Source: Streptomyces sp. P3 (GTDB lineage: Bacteria > Actinomycetota > Actinomycetes > Streptomycetales > Streptomycetaceae). From it: a stretch of 64,000 nt of DNA. Below are positions 19,170 through 30,121 of this stretch, in pieces. The notes below the pieces were generated by a model. It was not told the DNA's origin. It did no database searches and was given only the letters and a program-made list of their open reading frames with translations. The first letter of the stretch is position 1. Every line of letters begins with the position of its first letter. Where the stretch lies: the NCBI GenBank assembly GCA_016893485.2, contig JAFEKX020000001.1:310001-374000 (forward strand). Direction: 5' to 3'. Made by a program: the position numbers and the translations under genes.

Positions 19170-21810
19170 TCACCTCGTGGGCCAGGAGTCTGGCCCGCCA
19201 TCGCGCCGGACGGCTGCTGGCGGCCATGACCGGCATCGCACTCGCCGTCGCCCTTGTCGCCGCGCTCGGTTCCTTCCTCACCGCCTCGAAGGCCACCATG
19301 ACCCAGCGCGCCGTCCGCTCCGTCGCCGTGGACTGGCAGGTCGAGGTGCAGCCCGGCGCGGACCCCAACTCCGTTCTGCGGCAGGTCCGCAGCGACCCCG
19401 GCACCCGGGCTGCCCTCCCCGTCGGATACGCCCGCACCACCGGCTTCACCGCCCAGGTGCAGGGCAGCACCCAGACCACCGGCCCCGGCATCGCCCTCGG
19501 CCTGCCAACCGGCTACCGCCACCAGTTCCCCGACGAAATCCGCACTCTCTCCGGCTCACCCACCGGCGTGCTGCTCGCCCAGCAGACCGCCGCCAACCTG
19601 CACGCCGCCCCCGGCGACACCGTCACCGTCCAACTACCGGGCACCGGACCGCACCCGGTGCGCGTGGACGGCGTGGTCGACCTGCCCCAGGCCGACTCCT
19701 TGTTCCAGAAGGTCGGCGCCCCCACCCAGTCCCAGCCGACCGCACCCCCGACAACGTCATCCTCCTGCCCACCGCTCGGTTCACCTCCCTCACCCACGGC
19801 GCCACCACCCTGACCACCCAGATCCACGTCGCCCGCGACGCCAACCTGCCCGCCGACCCGGCCGCCGCCTTCAGTACCGTCACCGGCGCCGCCCACCACC
19901 TCGAAGCCAAGACGGCGGGCGGCGCCCTGGTCGGCGACAATCTCGGCGCCGCCCTCGACTCGGCCCGTCAGGACGCCCTCTACGCCCAGATCCTCTTCCT
20001 CTTCCTCGGCGTACCCGGCGCCGTCCTGGCCGCCCGCGCTGACCGCCGCGGTCGCCTCGGCGGGCGGCCAACGGCGCCGCCAGGAACAGGGGTTGCTGCG
20101 GCTGCGCGGTCTGCGCCCCGTCAGATCACCACGCTCGCGGGCCTCGAAGCCGCACTCGTGGGCGGCCTGGGCGGAGCCGCCGGGCTGGGCATCGCCGCAC
20201 TGACCGGGCGCCTCGCCTTCGGCGCCGCCTCCTTCGGCGCGAGCGCGGGCACGTGGGTGATCTGGTACGGCATCGCCTTCGTCCTCGGCGCCGCCGTGGC
20301 CGCCTGCGCCGTCCTCGTCCCCGCCCTGCGCGACCTGCGCTCGGTGACCGTCACCGACACCCGCAAGGAGACCGGCGTCCGCGCCACCCGCTCCCCTGGT
20401 GGCTGCGCTACGGCCTCGACTTCGCGCTCCTCATCGGCTCCTGGCTGGTCTTCCGCGCCTCCTCCGGCAACCAGTACGCCCTCGTCCTCGCCCCCGAAGG
20501 CGTGCCCACCCTCTCCGTCTCCTACTGGGCCTTCCTCGGCCCCGCCCTGCTGTGGATCGGCGCCGCCCTGCTGCTGTGGCGCCTGACCCTGCTCGCCCTC
20601 ACCCACGGCCGCCCCGCCCTGACCCGCCTCGCCCGCCCGCTGACCGCCACCCTCGCCGGCACCACGGCCGCCGTACTCTCCCGGCGCCGCCGTCCGCTGG
20701 CCCGCTCCGTGGTGCTGCTCGCCCTAGCGGTGTCCTTCGCGATCTCCACCGCCGTCTTCAACGCCACCTACCACCAACAGGCCGAGGCCGACGCCCGGGT
20801 GACCAACGGCGCCGACGTCACCGTCACCCAACCACCCGGCGCCCACGTCCCGCCCGCAGCCGCGAAGACGCTGAAGGTGTCCGGCGTACGACACGTCGAG
20901 CCCCTCCAGCACCGCTTCGCCTACGTCGGCTCCGACCTGCAGGACCTCTACGGCGTCCGCCCCGACACCATCGCCGGTGCCACCTCGCTCCAGGACGCCT
21001 ACTTCTCCGGCGGCACCGCCCACCAGCTCATGCAGCGTCTCACCCAACGCCCCGACAACCTCCTGGTCAGCGTGGAGACCGTCCACGACTTCCAGCTCTC
21101 CCCGGCGACACCGTCAACCTCCGTATCCAGGACGCCCGCACCAAGGCCCTGCGCACCGTTCCCTTCCACTACGCCGGAATCGTCAAGGAGTTCCCCACCG
21201 CCCCCAAGGACAGCTTCTTCGTCGCCAACGCCGCCTACGTGGCCAAGGCGACCGGCAGCGACGCGGTCGGCGCCTTCCTGCTCGACACCGGCGGCACCCA
21301 CCAGCAGCACATCGCCGCCCACCTGCGGGCACAGCTCGGCACCAGCGCCACCGTCACCGACCTCACCCAGACCCGCGGCGCCGTCGGCACCAGCCTCACC
21401 TCCGTCGACCTGGCCGGCCTGACCCGCATCGAACTCGCCTTCGCCGTCCTCCTGTCGGCGGGAGCGGGCGGCCTCGTCCTCGCCCTCGGCCTGGCCGAGC
21501 GCCGCCGCACTTTCGCCATCGCCACCGTTCTCGGCGCGAAACCCCGCCAACTGCGCGGCATGGTCCTCACCGAGGCCCTGCTGCTGACCGCCGGCGGACT
21601 GGCGGCGGCGCGCTCATCGGCTGGGCGCTGTCCGAGATGCTGGTGAAGGTCCTCACTGGCGTCTTCGACCCACCCCCGGCCAGCCTCTCCGTGCCCTCCG
21701 GCTACCTGCTCGTGACCGCGGGCGCCGCCGTGGCCGCCGTACTGGCCGCCGCCCTCAACGGCATCCGCAGCGCCGGACGCCCGGCCGTCGAGGAACTGCG
21801 CGACCTGTGA
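19166..21810 (+). CDS. FtsX-like ABC permease (multiple frameshifts)
   Basis: About 880 residues in two halves, each with a large extracytoplasmic (MacB-PCD-like) domain and FtsX helices. Readable pieces are the N-terminal helix (LLAAMTGIALAVALVAALGSF), FtsX helices (LAGLEAALVGGLGGAAGLGI, WVIWYGIAFVLGAAVAACAV), the second-half start (SVVLLALAVSFAISTAVFNA) and the last FtsX block (LAERRRTFAIATVLGAKPRQ). At least six frame changes (near 19750, 20035, 20110, 20395, 21100, 21605) split it. All flanking pieces are collinear and hydrophobic in the right places, so I treat it as one gene. It likely exports or extracts a peptide or lipid, as in antimicrobial-peptide-responsive systems. Confidence 0.75.
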
Positions 21811-21857
21811 CCGCGCCGTACCGGACCGGCGAGCCGCCCGCTCCTAGGCTGTCGCCC

Positions 21858-22584
21858 ATGCGCATGCCCCCACTGCCGACCGCAGCAGCCCGCGCGTCCT
21901 GGTCGTCGAGGACGACGACACCATCGGCCGCCACCTCCAGACCGGCCTGCGCGGCAACGGCTACGCACCCACCTGGAGCCGCACCGGCTCCGGCGCCCTG
22001 GCCGAGGCCGCGCGGTCCTCGTACGACGTCCTGCTCCTCGACCTGGGCCTGCCCGACATGGACGGCCTCGACATCGCCCGCGCCCTCCGCGCCCGCCGCC
22101 CCGACCTGCTGATCATCATCCTCACCGCGCGCACCGACGACATCGACGTGATCGCAGGGCTGGACGCCGGAGCCGACGACTACCTCGTCAAGCCCTTCAG
22201 CCTCTCCGTGCTGCTCGCCCGTCTCCGCGCCCACTTGCGCCGCCGTACCGTCGCCGCGCCACCACCGGAACCCGTCCACCTGGCCGACCTCGTCCTCGAC
22301 GTCTCCGCCCGCCGCTGCATGCTCCACGACGAGGAAGTCCGCTCCGTCCCAAGGAGTTCGACCTGCTCGCCGTCCTCGCCCAGCACCCGGGCGAGGCCGT
22401 CTCCCGGGAGACCCTGATGGCCGAGGTCTGGGACGAGAACTGGTTCGGCTCCACCAAGACCCTCGACGTCACCATGGCCGGTCTGCGCCGCCGCCTCACC
22501 GAGGCCGCCGACACCTCGGCCCGCCCCAGCGGGCTGCCCCGCATCACCACCCTGCGCGGACACGGCTACCGCCTCGACCACTGA
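21858..22584 (+). CDS. OmpR-family response regulator of the ABC module (two frameshifts)
   Basis: About 242 residues. Receiver domain: VLVVEDDDTIG (acidic pair), LLLDLGLPDMDG (phospho-acceptor Asp), TAR and YLVKPF (Lys). The winged-helix DNA-binding domain includes PKEFDLLAVLAQHPGEAVSR and MAGLRRRL...TLRGHGYRL. One missing base before VLVVEDD (near 21890) and one in the CCC run at 22348-22350 break the frame; adding them gives a normal protein. It starts 47 bases after the permease stop. Together with the kinase at 15536 it likely regulates the transporter. Confidence 0.85.
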
Positions 22585-22794
22585 CCCGCCACGCCAGGCC
22601 ACGCCGATAGAAGGCCGCTGGGATCGGGGTGCCGTACTCGTCGAGGTCGAAGTGTTGGGCACGAGGAAAGGCGAATGCTCGTTAGCGAGCCTCGGCTCGG
22701 GGCCAGTCTCGACGCTCCACCGGCCGCAGACCTGTCGGTCCCGCTTCGGCGGAGCCGCCGCAAGGACAAGGCCGCTCCATCCCGCCCGCGTCGC

Positions 22795-23185
22795 TTATCT
22801 GGCCCCGGTCATCTTCCTGACCGCCAGGCAACAGGTCGCGGACCGGTTGTCGGGGTTCTCGGCAGGCTGTGCCGACTACCTGGCCAAGCCTTTCCATCTG
22901 GCCGAACTCACCGCCCGGCTGCATGCGTCCGTGAAGCGCGTCACCGTGCGCGGCACGGCCGTCGTCCTCTCCCCACGGAGTTCCGACTGCTGGCCACACT
23001 CGTGGCCGCAGGCAGGAGTGTCGTACGGCGCCGCGAACTGGTCTCGGCGGGCTGGCCGGAGGGTGCCAGGTCAGTGACAACACGCTGGACAAGTACCTGA
23101 CCCGGCTGCGGCGGAAGCTGCATGAGGCCGGCAGCGCGCTGACCATCGGCACGGCGCGCGGGATCGGACCCGGCCTTCATGAAGC
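22795..23185 (+). pseudogene. Truncated OmpR-family response regulator remnant
   Basis: It reads PVIFLTARQQVADRLSGFSA, DYLAKPFHLAELTARLHASV (end of a receiver domain with its Lys), then PTEFRLLATLVAAGRSVVRR, LVSAGWPEGA, VSDNTLDKYLTRLRRKL and TIGTARGIG (winged helix). The first half of the receiver, including the phospho-acceptor Asp, is missing. The closest match in the window is the intact regulator at 25959-26613, on the opposite strand (AGWPHGAQVSDNTLDSYVRRLR). Confidence 0.7.
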
Positions 23186-23390
23186 GCCTTGTCCTCCGTC
23201 AGCTTGGCGGAACAGCGGGCGGCCGAAGCCGTTGAGACGCCGGCTTCGACCGCCCACGTGAGTCCGCGGACATGCCCGGGCTGACACAGACGACCGCCTG
23301 CGCTGAGCACGCTCGTCGGCGTGTGCCGAGGCGGCGCAGTCCTCGGCGCGGCCCCGCACACTCGACCCGTCGCCGGGCGCAGGGGGTCTG

Positions 23391-24665
23391 TCAGCCCATG
23401 TCCGTCAGAAGGGCGTTCAGTTCCTTCTCCTGCTGCGCAGGCGGCATCGGCGGATTCGAGTGGTCGATGCCGAAGGTCCCCAGCACCTTGTCCATCTGGG
23501 CGTCGATGGAGGTCCAGCCGGTGTTGTCCAGCGGCTGCAGCGATGCCTGGTCGGCGTCCCACAGGTCACGCAGCGACTGGGCGGCCGTGTGCGCTCCCTT
23601 CGCGTTCCCGAGCGAGCGTGCGTCCTTGAGCGAGGTGGAGGCAAGGTTCTTCAGCGCGGCGACCTTGGCGGGCGGGAACTTCTTCACCGCCTGGCCGGGA
23701 GCCATCTGGACGGCGGAGGTGTTGTCGGCCTCCGGCGCCGGGCCGGTGTGCGGCTGGCTGTGGGCCCAGGTCAGCAGGCTCATGGTGGCGACAGCGAGCA
23801 GTCCGAAGCCGGCCAGACCGACGCGCTCCTTTCGCAGGTCGCCGGTGGCATCGGTGGCGTGGGCGGCCTCGTAGGTCTCGGTCACGTCCGAGCGTGTCAC
23901 CGTCAGGTAGACCACGGTGGCCAGGATCAGGCCGAGGAAGATCAGGCTGGTGGTGAAGGTGCCCAGCGCGAGGCCGGTCGGCTCGCCCGGCTGAGCGACC
24001 TTCGGGGAGGCGAGCCAGTCGCCGATGTTCGCGCCCAGCGGGCGGGTCAGGATGTAGGCGAGCCAGAAGGACAGCACCGGGTTCGCGCCGAACTTCCACA
24101 GCAGCGTGATCGCCGCGATGAGGCCGAGCGGCAGCATAACCGAGGCGCCCGGGCTCCAGCCGGTGAGCTCCAGGGTCCAGTCGCCGGTCGCGGTGCCGAG
24201 CGCGAAGGTGACGAGGACCGCGAGCCAGTAGAACGACTCACGCGGAAGCGTCGTGACCGAGTGGATCGAGAGGGTGCGCTCGCGCAGCCACCACACGCCG
24301 AAGACCACGGCGAGCAGAACCGAGAACACGGCGGAGCTGATCCACAGCGGCACGTTGAGCTGGTCGGTGAGGATGTCGGTGTACAGGGTGCCCGTGACAC
24401 TGACAACGACCACGGTCAGCCAGTACGGGAACGGGACGTACCGCTTGAGCCGCATCTGGATGGCCAGGACCACGACGAACACCGCGGTGAAGATCCAGGC
24501 CGTGTTCACCAGGCCGACGCCCAGCTTCATGTTGATCCAGTCGGCGAAGCTCTCACCGACGGTGGTGCACAGGATCTTGATCACCCAGAACCAGATGGTG
24601 ACCTCGGGGACCTTGTTGAGCATGAGGCGCCCGCTGCGTGGGCGTGCTTCCGTTGTCGTCGTCAT
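23391..24665 (-). CDS. COG4705-type integral membrane protein
   Basis: An intact 424-residue protein with about ten helices in pairs, starting NKVPEVTIWFWVIKILCTTV. It contains the repeated family pattern VGESFADWINMKLG and later ALGTATGDWTLELTGWSPG and NIGDWLASPKVAQP, followed by a soluble C-terminal extracytoplasmic part (about residues 315-424). The family is uncharacterised. It lies downstream of a two-component pair on the same strand with a 38-base gap, so it is probably both an operon member and a regulated target or sensor accessory. The ATG at 24665 was chosen over an upstream start because MTTTTEARP is typical and the upstream region is G-rich noncoding. Confidence 0.85.
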   Translation of the reverse strand: MTTTTEARPRSGRLMLNKVPEVTIWFWVIKILCTTVGESFADWINMKLGVGLVNTAWIFTAVFVVVLAIQMRLKRYVPFPYWLTVVVVSVTGTLYTDILTDQLNVPLWISSAVFSVLLAVVFGVWWLRERTLSIHSVTTLPRESFYWLAVLVTFALGTATGDWTLELTGWSPGASVMLPLGLIAAITLLWKFGANPVLSFWLAYILTRPLGANIGDWLASPKVAQPGEPTGLALGTFTTSLIFLGLILATVVYLTVTRSDVTETYEAAHATDATGDLRKERVGLAGFGLLAVATMSLLTWAHSQPHTGPAPEADNTSAVQMAPGQAVKKFPPAKVAALKNLASTSLKDARSLGNAKGAHTAAQSLRDLWDADQASLQPLDNTGWTSIDAQMDKVLGTFGIDHSNPPMPPAQQEKELNALLTDMG

Positions 24666-24703
24666 GCAGGGAGGTTTACGGAGAGAACCTGCAAGCAACC
24701 TGA

Positions 24704-25968
24704 CTACGTGGCAGCCTGCGCGGCCGGGAGTGTCACCTGGACGTGACCGCGGCCGTCCGCGATCGCCCGGACCTCCACACCGGCCGAGGCGGCGATACGC
24801 CTGACCACCGGCAGCCCCAGCCCGTACCCGCCGCCGCCGGTCACGCCCGCTTCGAAGACCCGGTCGACCTCAGCGGGATCGAACCCTGGACCGTCGTCCA
24901 GGACATCCACCACGATGGCCTCGCCCTGGCTGCGCGCGGTGATCCACACCGGGACTTCGCATGCCGCAGGCTGTTCTCCAGCAGGGGTGACAGCAGCGAC
25001 ACAGCTACGTCGGGCGCCAAAGCCACCTCGACCTTCGCCGGGAAGGCGACCTCGACCGCGCGGCTGCCGATCGCCTGCCGCGCGGCGGAGCGCAGATCAC
25101 ACCGGGTCCCCCTCCGTCCGTGCGCGCGCTGCGCGCAAGATCGTCGTGATCGCCGCATTGAGGCGGTCGACCTCGCTCAGCACCACCTCGGGCACCACCG
25201 GCTCGCCGGACAGCTGCGCCAGCTGCGCCTCGCCTCGCAGGACCGTGAGCGGTGTCCGCAGCTCGTGGGCGATCTCGTCGGTGAGCCGGCGCTCGTCCGC
25301 CAGCGCGTTGTCAACCCGCTCCAGGAGACGATCCAGGGTCTGCCCCAGTTCCCCGAACTCGTCACGGGGACTCCGAGGTTGAAACGGCGCCCGGGCTCGT
25401 GATGGCCCCAGTCGTCGGCGAGGGCGGCCATCTCGTGCACGACGCGCAGTGCGCGGTGCACCACGAGGTGAGCGACACCGCCGGCGAGGAGGATCGTGAG
25501 GCCGCCCAGAATCAGCGACAAGGTCAGGCTGCGCTGCTCGGACGTCTCGTAGGGCGTGAGGTCCACCCGGACGATCACCATGACGTTGTGGCCGCCGGTC
25601 GGAACCGGCCGCGCGAACAGGAGGTAGTCGCCGACGGTCGCGGTCTGCGATCGCCCCGAGTCCGCCAGCTCCTCGACGCGCCCGACCACGCTCGGCGGAA
25701 CGTCCCCGTCGACAAGACGGCCATCGGCATACACCCAGGCGACCTCGTCCAGCGCCTCGCTGCCGTTCTCCGTGAGCACGACACGGCCGCCCTTGACGCT
25801 GACGTTCGCCGCGACCGCCTCGGCGCGCGTACGGGCCAGATCGTGCGCGTCGGCATCGGTCACCCTGCTCAGCAGCACGTGCGAAACCACCACCAGGATC
25901 GCGACCACCGCGGTGGCGATCAGCACGGTGAGCGCGACGACGCTTCGGCGGAATCCCGTCACTGCCAT
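24704..25968 (-). CDS. Sensor histidine kinase (three frameshifts)
   Basis: About 420 residues. Helix 1 (residues ~10-30), a ~100-residue sensor loop, helix 2, HAMP (ALRVVHEMAALADDWG), HisKA (TDEIAHELRTPLTVLRGE, phospho-acceptor His) and HATPase (LLENSLRHA, DVLDDGPGFDP, GGGYGLGLPVVRRI) are read in four pieces, with slips near 25380, 25105 and 24965. The ATG at 25968 lies inside the end of the response-regulator gene (10-base overlap). Partner of the regulator at 25959 and upstream of the COG4705 protein. Confidence 0.85.
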
Positions 25969-26613
25969 CGGTAGCCCACGCCGCGGACGGTCGCCAGCCG
26001 CTCGGCCACACCAAGCGGACCGAGCTTGGTCCGCAGTCGGCGCACATAGGAGTCGAGGGTGTTGTCGCTGACCTGGGCCCCGTGCGGCCAACCGGCGGCG
26101 ACGAGGGCGTGTCGGCGTACCGCGTCGCCCCGCGAGGCGATCAGGCGGCCCAGTAGCCGGAACTCGGTCGGGGTCAGGCTCATGCTCACCGCATCGTAGG
26201 TCACCACGTGCTTCGCCGGATCGAGGACGACCTCGTGCGGTACGGACGCCACGGTGGCCCGGCGCAGCAGCGCCCGGACACGGACCAGCAGTTCCGGGAT
26301 GTCGAAGGGTTTGGTCATGTAGTCGTCGGCGCCGGCCTCGAAGCCGCCCACCTTGTGGTGCAGGCCGTCCAAGGCGGTGAGCATCAACACCGGCACGTCG
26401 ACGCCGCGAGCCCCGCAGGGCCAGGCAGACATCGCGACCGTCGGCGTCCGGCAACCCGAGATCCAGGACGACCAGCTGGGGCGCCGGTACGAGCTGCCGC
26501 AGCAGGCTGTCGGCCGTGGCGGCGACGGAGACGGTGTGGCCGTCGTGCTCCAGGGCGCGCTTGAGGATGCCGCGGACCGCCGCGTCGTCTTCGCACACCA
26601 TGATGAAAGCCAC
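25959..26613 (-). CDS. OmpR-family response regulator (one frameshift)
   Basis: About 218 residues. The receiver has MVCEDDAAVRG (acidic pair), LVVLDLGLPDADG (phospho-acceptor Asp), and DDYMTKPFDIPE (Lys). The winged helix includes SLTPTEFRLLGRLIASRGDAV and VSDNTLDSYVRRLRTKLG, ending ATVRGVGYRWQ. Two frames meet near 26405; a one-base change restores one protein. It is first in a three-gene operon (regulator, kinase, COG4705 protein) and lies downstream of the caspase gene, separated by about 145 bases. Confidence 0.87.
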
Positions 26614-26758
26614 GTGCTGACCCTAGATACTCGCGTTCCAGTTCTCCATCTGCCCTGATCAGCCACGCGACGCTCGGGCACGACCGGCCGAGCCGCAGCG
26701 GGGAGCCTGCCGTTCGTCGCGACTCGTGAACATGAAGCTCCCCGCGAGTCTTGTCACG

Positions 26759-29604
26759 TCAGGTCGGCAGAGTAGTCGGTGCGGAGCCGTCTTCGTGGCG
26801 ATGACTGTCGCGGAGCACGGTCTGATCTCCGGGTGGATCGTCACGCTGCGGAGGGAGAGCCCGTCGTGCCGCAGCCAGTTCATCCTGCAGATGCGGATCG
26901 CCGAAGTAGGTGGCGAGCTCGAACCGCGCTCGCGCGTCTGCGTGGTTTCCCCGGCCCGCTTGCAGAAGGCCCGACTCGAGGAGTGCCGTCGCGGCCGGTG
27001 GCCGCTTGCGAAAGAGCGCCCAGGCCGAGCGGGCCAGGGACTTGAGGATGCCAGGTGGTGTGCGCGGTACACCAGGCCCGTCCTCGGATGGCACGACGGC
27101 GGACCAGTAGAGGAAACGGTGATGACTGCCGGCGCTGTCCCGCTCCACGCCCAGGGCGTAGTCGTACCAGGCGATCGCGCCCTCGGTGTCGGCGGAAGCC
27201 GCGTCTATCCGGGCAAGCTCGATCGCCGCGAGCACGGTCGGCTCCTGGCTTGAGGTGTACGAGGAGTTGATGACGCGCAGGCACCATTCCGCCGCCTGCT
27301 CCGGTGAGCGCTGGGACTCCAGCCGAACGAGGGCGGCGACCGCGTCCGCGGTAGTCGTGTCGGCGGTGACTTCATCCGCGGCATCCGGGTAATCAGCGCT
27401 CGGGGCGTCACCGGTCGCGGCGGCTCGCCGGTACCAGCGCAGAGCGCTGTCGATGTCCCCGTCCTTCTCGCTGAGCGAGCCCAGGCGGAGCAGGGCAGCC
27501 GGTTTTTGACGCCGGAGATTCTCGACGGTCTTCAAGCACCAGGCGCGGCTCCGGTCAGTGCTGTGGGTCAGCCAGAACAGCACGACCGCCAGGGCGCCGA
27601 GCTCTCCGGTGTGGAGCGCCAACGGCCACTCGGTGGTGGGACTGGGACCGACCCCCAAAGGGATCCAGCTGGTCACGGCTAACAGACCGTTGCTCCAGAT
27701 GATCAGGTTGACGAATCCGCAGAGCCTGAACCATCGAACGCACAGCGCTCCCCATACGAGGATGAGCACGACGAACACCGCGACAGCGACCGTCCGCACC
27801 GTGCCGTGGGCGTACAGCGCAAGCACCCCGTATCCCATCAAGATGGGGACCTGGGACCAGTAGAGACCGAGATCGACCGTGCGCGTCGAAATCGGTCGGC
27901 GCCTGCGGCGGAACTTCCTCTGATCGCGCTTGTCGAGCGACGTTGCTGCCAGTGCCGACACGATCGCCCGCCGCGCCCTGCGCCTGATCTTCACCCGGGA
28001 CAGCACATAGGCGATGTCCTCGACGCGGCCGGAGTCGCCGAGCAGCGTGAGGAGTTGCGGAAGATCCGGTCTCCAGCCGCTGGCCCGGAGGAAATCTGCA
28101 GCCTCGATCTCCCGGCCGTGCTCGCGAAAAGAGTCCACCAGTACCAGGAGATCGACCAGGGGCAGCGCATCGGTCAGGGGCACGACTTGGCGGTGCACAA
28201 GCCCCAGAGTCATCGTTGCCACGGCGGAAACGGGCAGCCGGTCGACGGCACGGACGAGCCAGTCGAGTGCCGCCTCGTTCTTCTCGGACGACTTGTCCAG
28301 TGCTCCGGCAAGGACCAACCCGGCGTCCTCGAAGCGACTGGCCTCGCACAGGGCCGAGAGCACCTCCCCGACATCCGCCCGGTCGCCGGCTCCCCAGAGA
28401 GTCTCGGTTGCCTCACGGTCCAGAGAATGCCGGCGCAGCGAGTCCACGAGGAGGATGAACTCGGCAGGGGGCAGGGTGGCGAAGTGCGCCGTCACGGCCG
28501 ACAGATTCGTACTCAAGGCCCGTGTGACGGTGTCCGAGGTGTGCAGGCGGGAGGCGAGCTGGACGAGCCAGCGTAACCACCATGTGCCGAGGTCACGTTG
28601 CCGACTCCGGGTCACCAGCGCTTCGACGTCAGCGACCTCGTGCGCCTGGCCTGCCCTGGTGAAGAGGCCGAAGGCCAGCTCGTTCATACCCAAGCCGGAG
28701 AGCCGGTCGGCCAGCGTGACCACGTCCTCGACAGGTAGCCGCGCGGCCCGGGCGAGCGCCAAGGCGCGCTCGGACCGGGGTCGACCAGCGCGAAGAGGGC
28801 TCGGTGGACCTCGTCCCTGAGCGGCGAAAGCCCCTCGTACGCAGCGTGGCCAAACTCGGCTGGACCGCGGGGGCTGGCGGCCAGGTAGATGGCGCCTTGG
28901 GCGTCATCGACGCTGAGCGTGGGCGTCTGGGAGGGGCGGGCTTCGGTGACTCTGCGCTCGACGTAGGAGAACAACTCCTGGACCGAGACGAGTCCGTCGC
29001 CGTCGAGATCGGCCTCACCGGTCGCCAGACCCCGGACGACAGCCGAGGTGAACAAGCTCGGCTCGCTGACCTCGCGGGAGCGAACCTCCTTCTCGTACGC
29101 GACCTGCAGGGAGGTGGACGCGGTGAGCACCACCCTGCCTCGCCCGCCGAACAGGCGCTTGACGTCGACTTCCGGGACCCCGACCGGGTCCCCAGCTCGA
29201 AAGCGCCGCTGTAGCAGCAGTCCAGGAAGAGGACGATCCGCCGCGCGGTGCTCTCCTCCATGAGACGGGCCACGAACGCCGAGTCGATCCCGGTGGCGCT
29301 CGGTGTCGCCGGGTCGGTGTCCTTCACCTCGAAGTAGAGTTCGCCACGTCTGTTGCGCTGTCCGTGGCAGGAAATGTGCAGAAGCAGCAGGTCGTTGCTG
29401 TCGGCCTCGCGGAAGAACCGTTCGATGGCAAGCCTGATGACATGACTGGTCTCATCGACGACGGTCTCCACCTCGAACGCCCCGATGCCCTGGTCCCTGA
29501 GGACCTTGGAGAGCTCCCCTGGCGTCAGCACCGGCACCGGGCAGCTGCTGCCTGCCCGGGTTGTCGTAGTACTGCGCCGCGATGATGAGAGCCCGCTTCC
29601 GCAT
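26759..29604 (-). CDS. Caspase-family protein with EF-hand-like, TM and TPR-like regions (EACC1-associated type; three frameshifts)
   Basis: Rebuilt length is 948 residues. An N-terminal caspase (peptidase C14) domain carries catalytic His80 (HISCHGQ) and Cys130 (LDCCYSG). An EF-hand-like loop (DLDGDGLVSVQEL, ~residues 205-217) follows, then a long helical-repeat region, about four transmembrane helices (~570-680, GYGVLALYAHG to AVVLFWLTHS) and a TPR/SEL1-like tail (~700-900: SALRWYRRAAATGD, AIAWYDYALG, ARFELATYFGD). The frames join at three four-base G/C runs (29516-29519, one extra base; 29190-29193 and 28777-28780, one missing base each). ATG 29604 starts three bases after the EACC1-like gene. 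Caspase-type proteases cut after acidic or basic residues and often act in cell suicide; here a membrane-bound conflict/defence effector is inferred. Confidence 0.85.
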
Positions 29605-29607
29605 CGG

Positions 29608-29935
29608 CTACTCCGGGTGTCGCGCAAGGAAGGCTGTCAGAGCCTCCTGGTGCAATTCCGTTGGCTTTCCGGTCAGTTCCACCCGATCTCCGGCGATCTC
29701 CAGGACTATGGTCCCGGACTGCTGGCGCGTGAGCCAGCTTTGCACCAGCGTCACCAGCGAGACCAGCACAGGACTCCCCACCAGGGCGATGACGATCCCC
29801 GCGACGGCTCCGCTGCGTGCCCCTGCCTCCGACGTCCCTCGACATCGGTGATCCCGTCGTGCTCCAGCTCGTCAAGCTCCCGCCGGAGGAAGAAGTAGTC
29901 ATCCCCAGCCCGTCGGTGACCAACTTGACCTGCAT
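29608..29935 (-). CDS. EACC1-like small membrane protein (effector-associated constant component; two frameshifts)
   Basis: Rebuilt, it has about 109 residues: N-terminal soluble part with DGLGDDYFFLRRELDELE, a basic Gly/Arg linker, one transmembrane helix (AVAGIVIALVGSPVLVSLVT) and a C-terminal strand-rich part (SGTIVLEIAGDRVELTGKPT), ending LTAFLARHPE. This layout matches EACC1, a small component that occurs next to various effector proteins (caspase, trypsin and TIR types) in actinobacterial conflict loci. Both frame breaks are four-C runs on the + strand (29903-29906 and 29820-29823), each repaired by one base. It lies three bases upstream of the caspase gene and is surely co-transcribed. 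The role as sensor or anchor is unknown. Confidence 0.75.
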
Positions 29936-30121
29936 CGCGTCTCCAAGAAGCACCATGCCCTGCTCGACCCCTAAGGGTGGCACGAACTACCGCTTTCCGT
30001 CGCTGAGCAAGTGTCAATTCCTGGGGATGGCGTTGCGTGACTTGATGCCTAGGGATGCGGGTGTCTGTGCCGTTCTGGCGTTGGTGGTCGGCGGATCGAT
30101 TGGGCATGTCAGGGTGTCGTC

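Noticed and set aside
26759..29604. Programmed frameshifting in the caspase gene
   Set aside because: All three breaks lie in plain homopolymers, both directions occur, and no slippery site with a downstream structure is conserved among them; base-calling errors are simpler.
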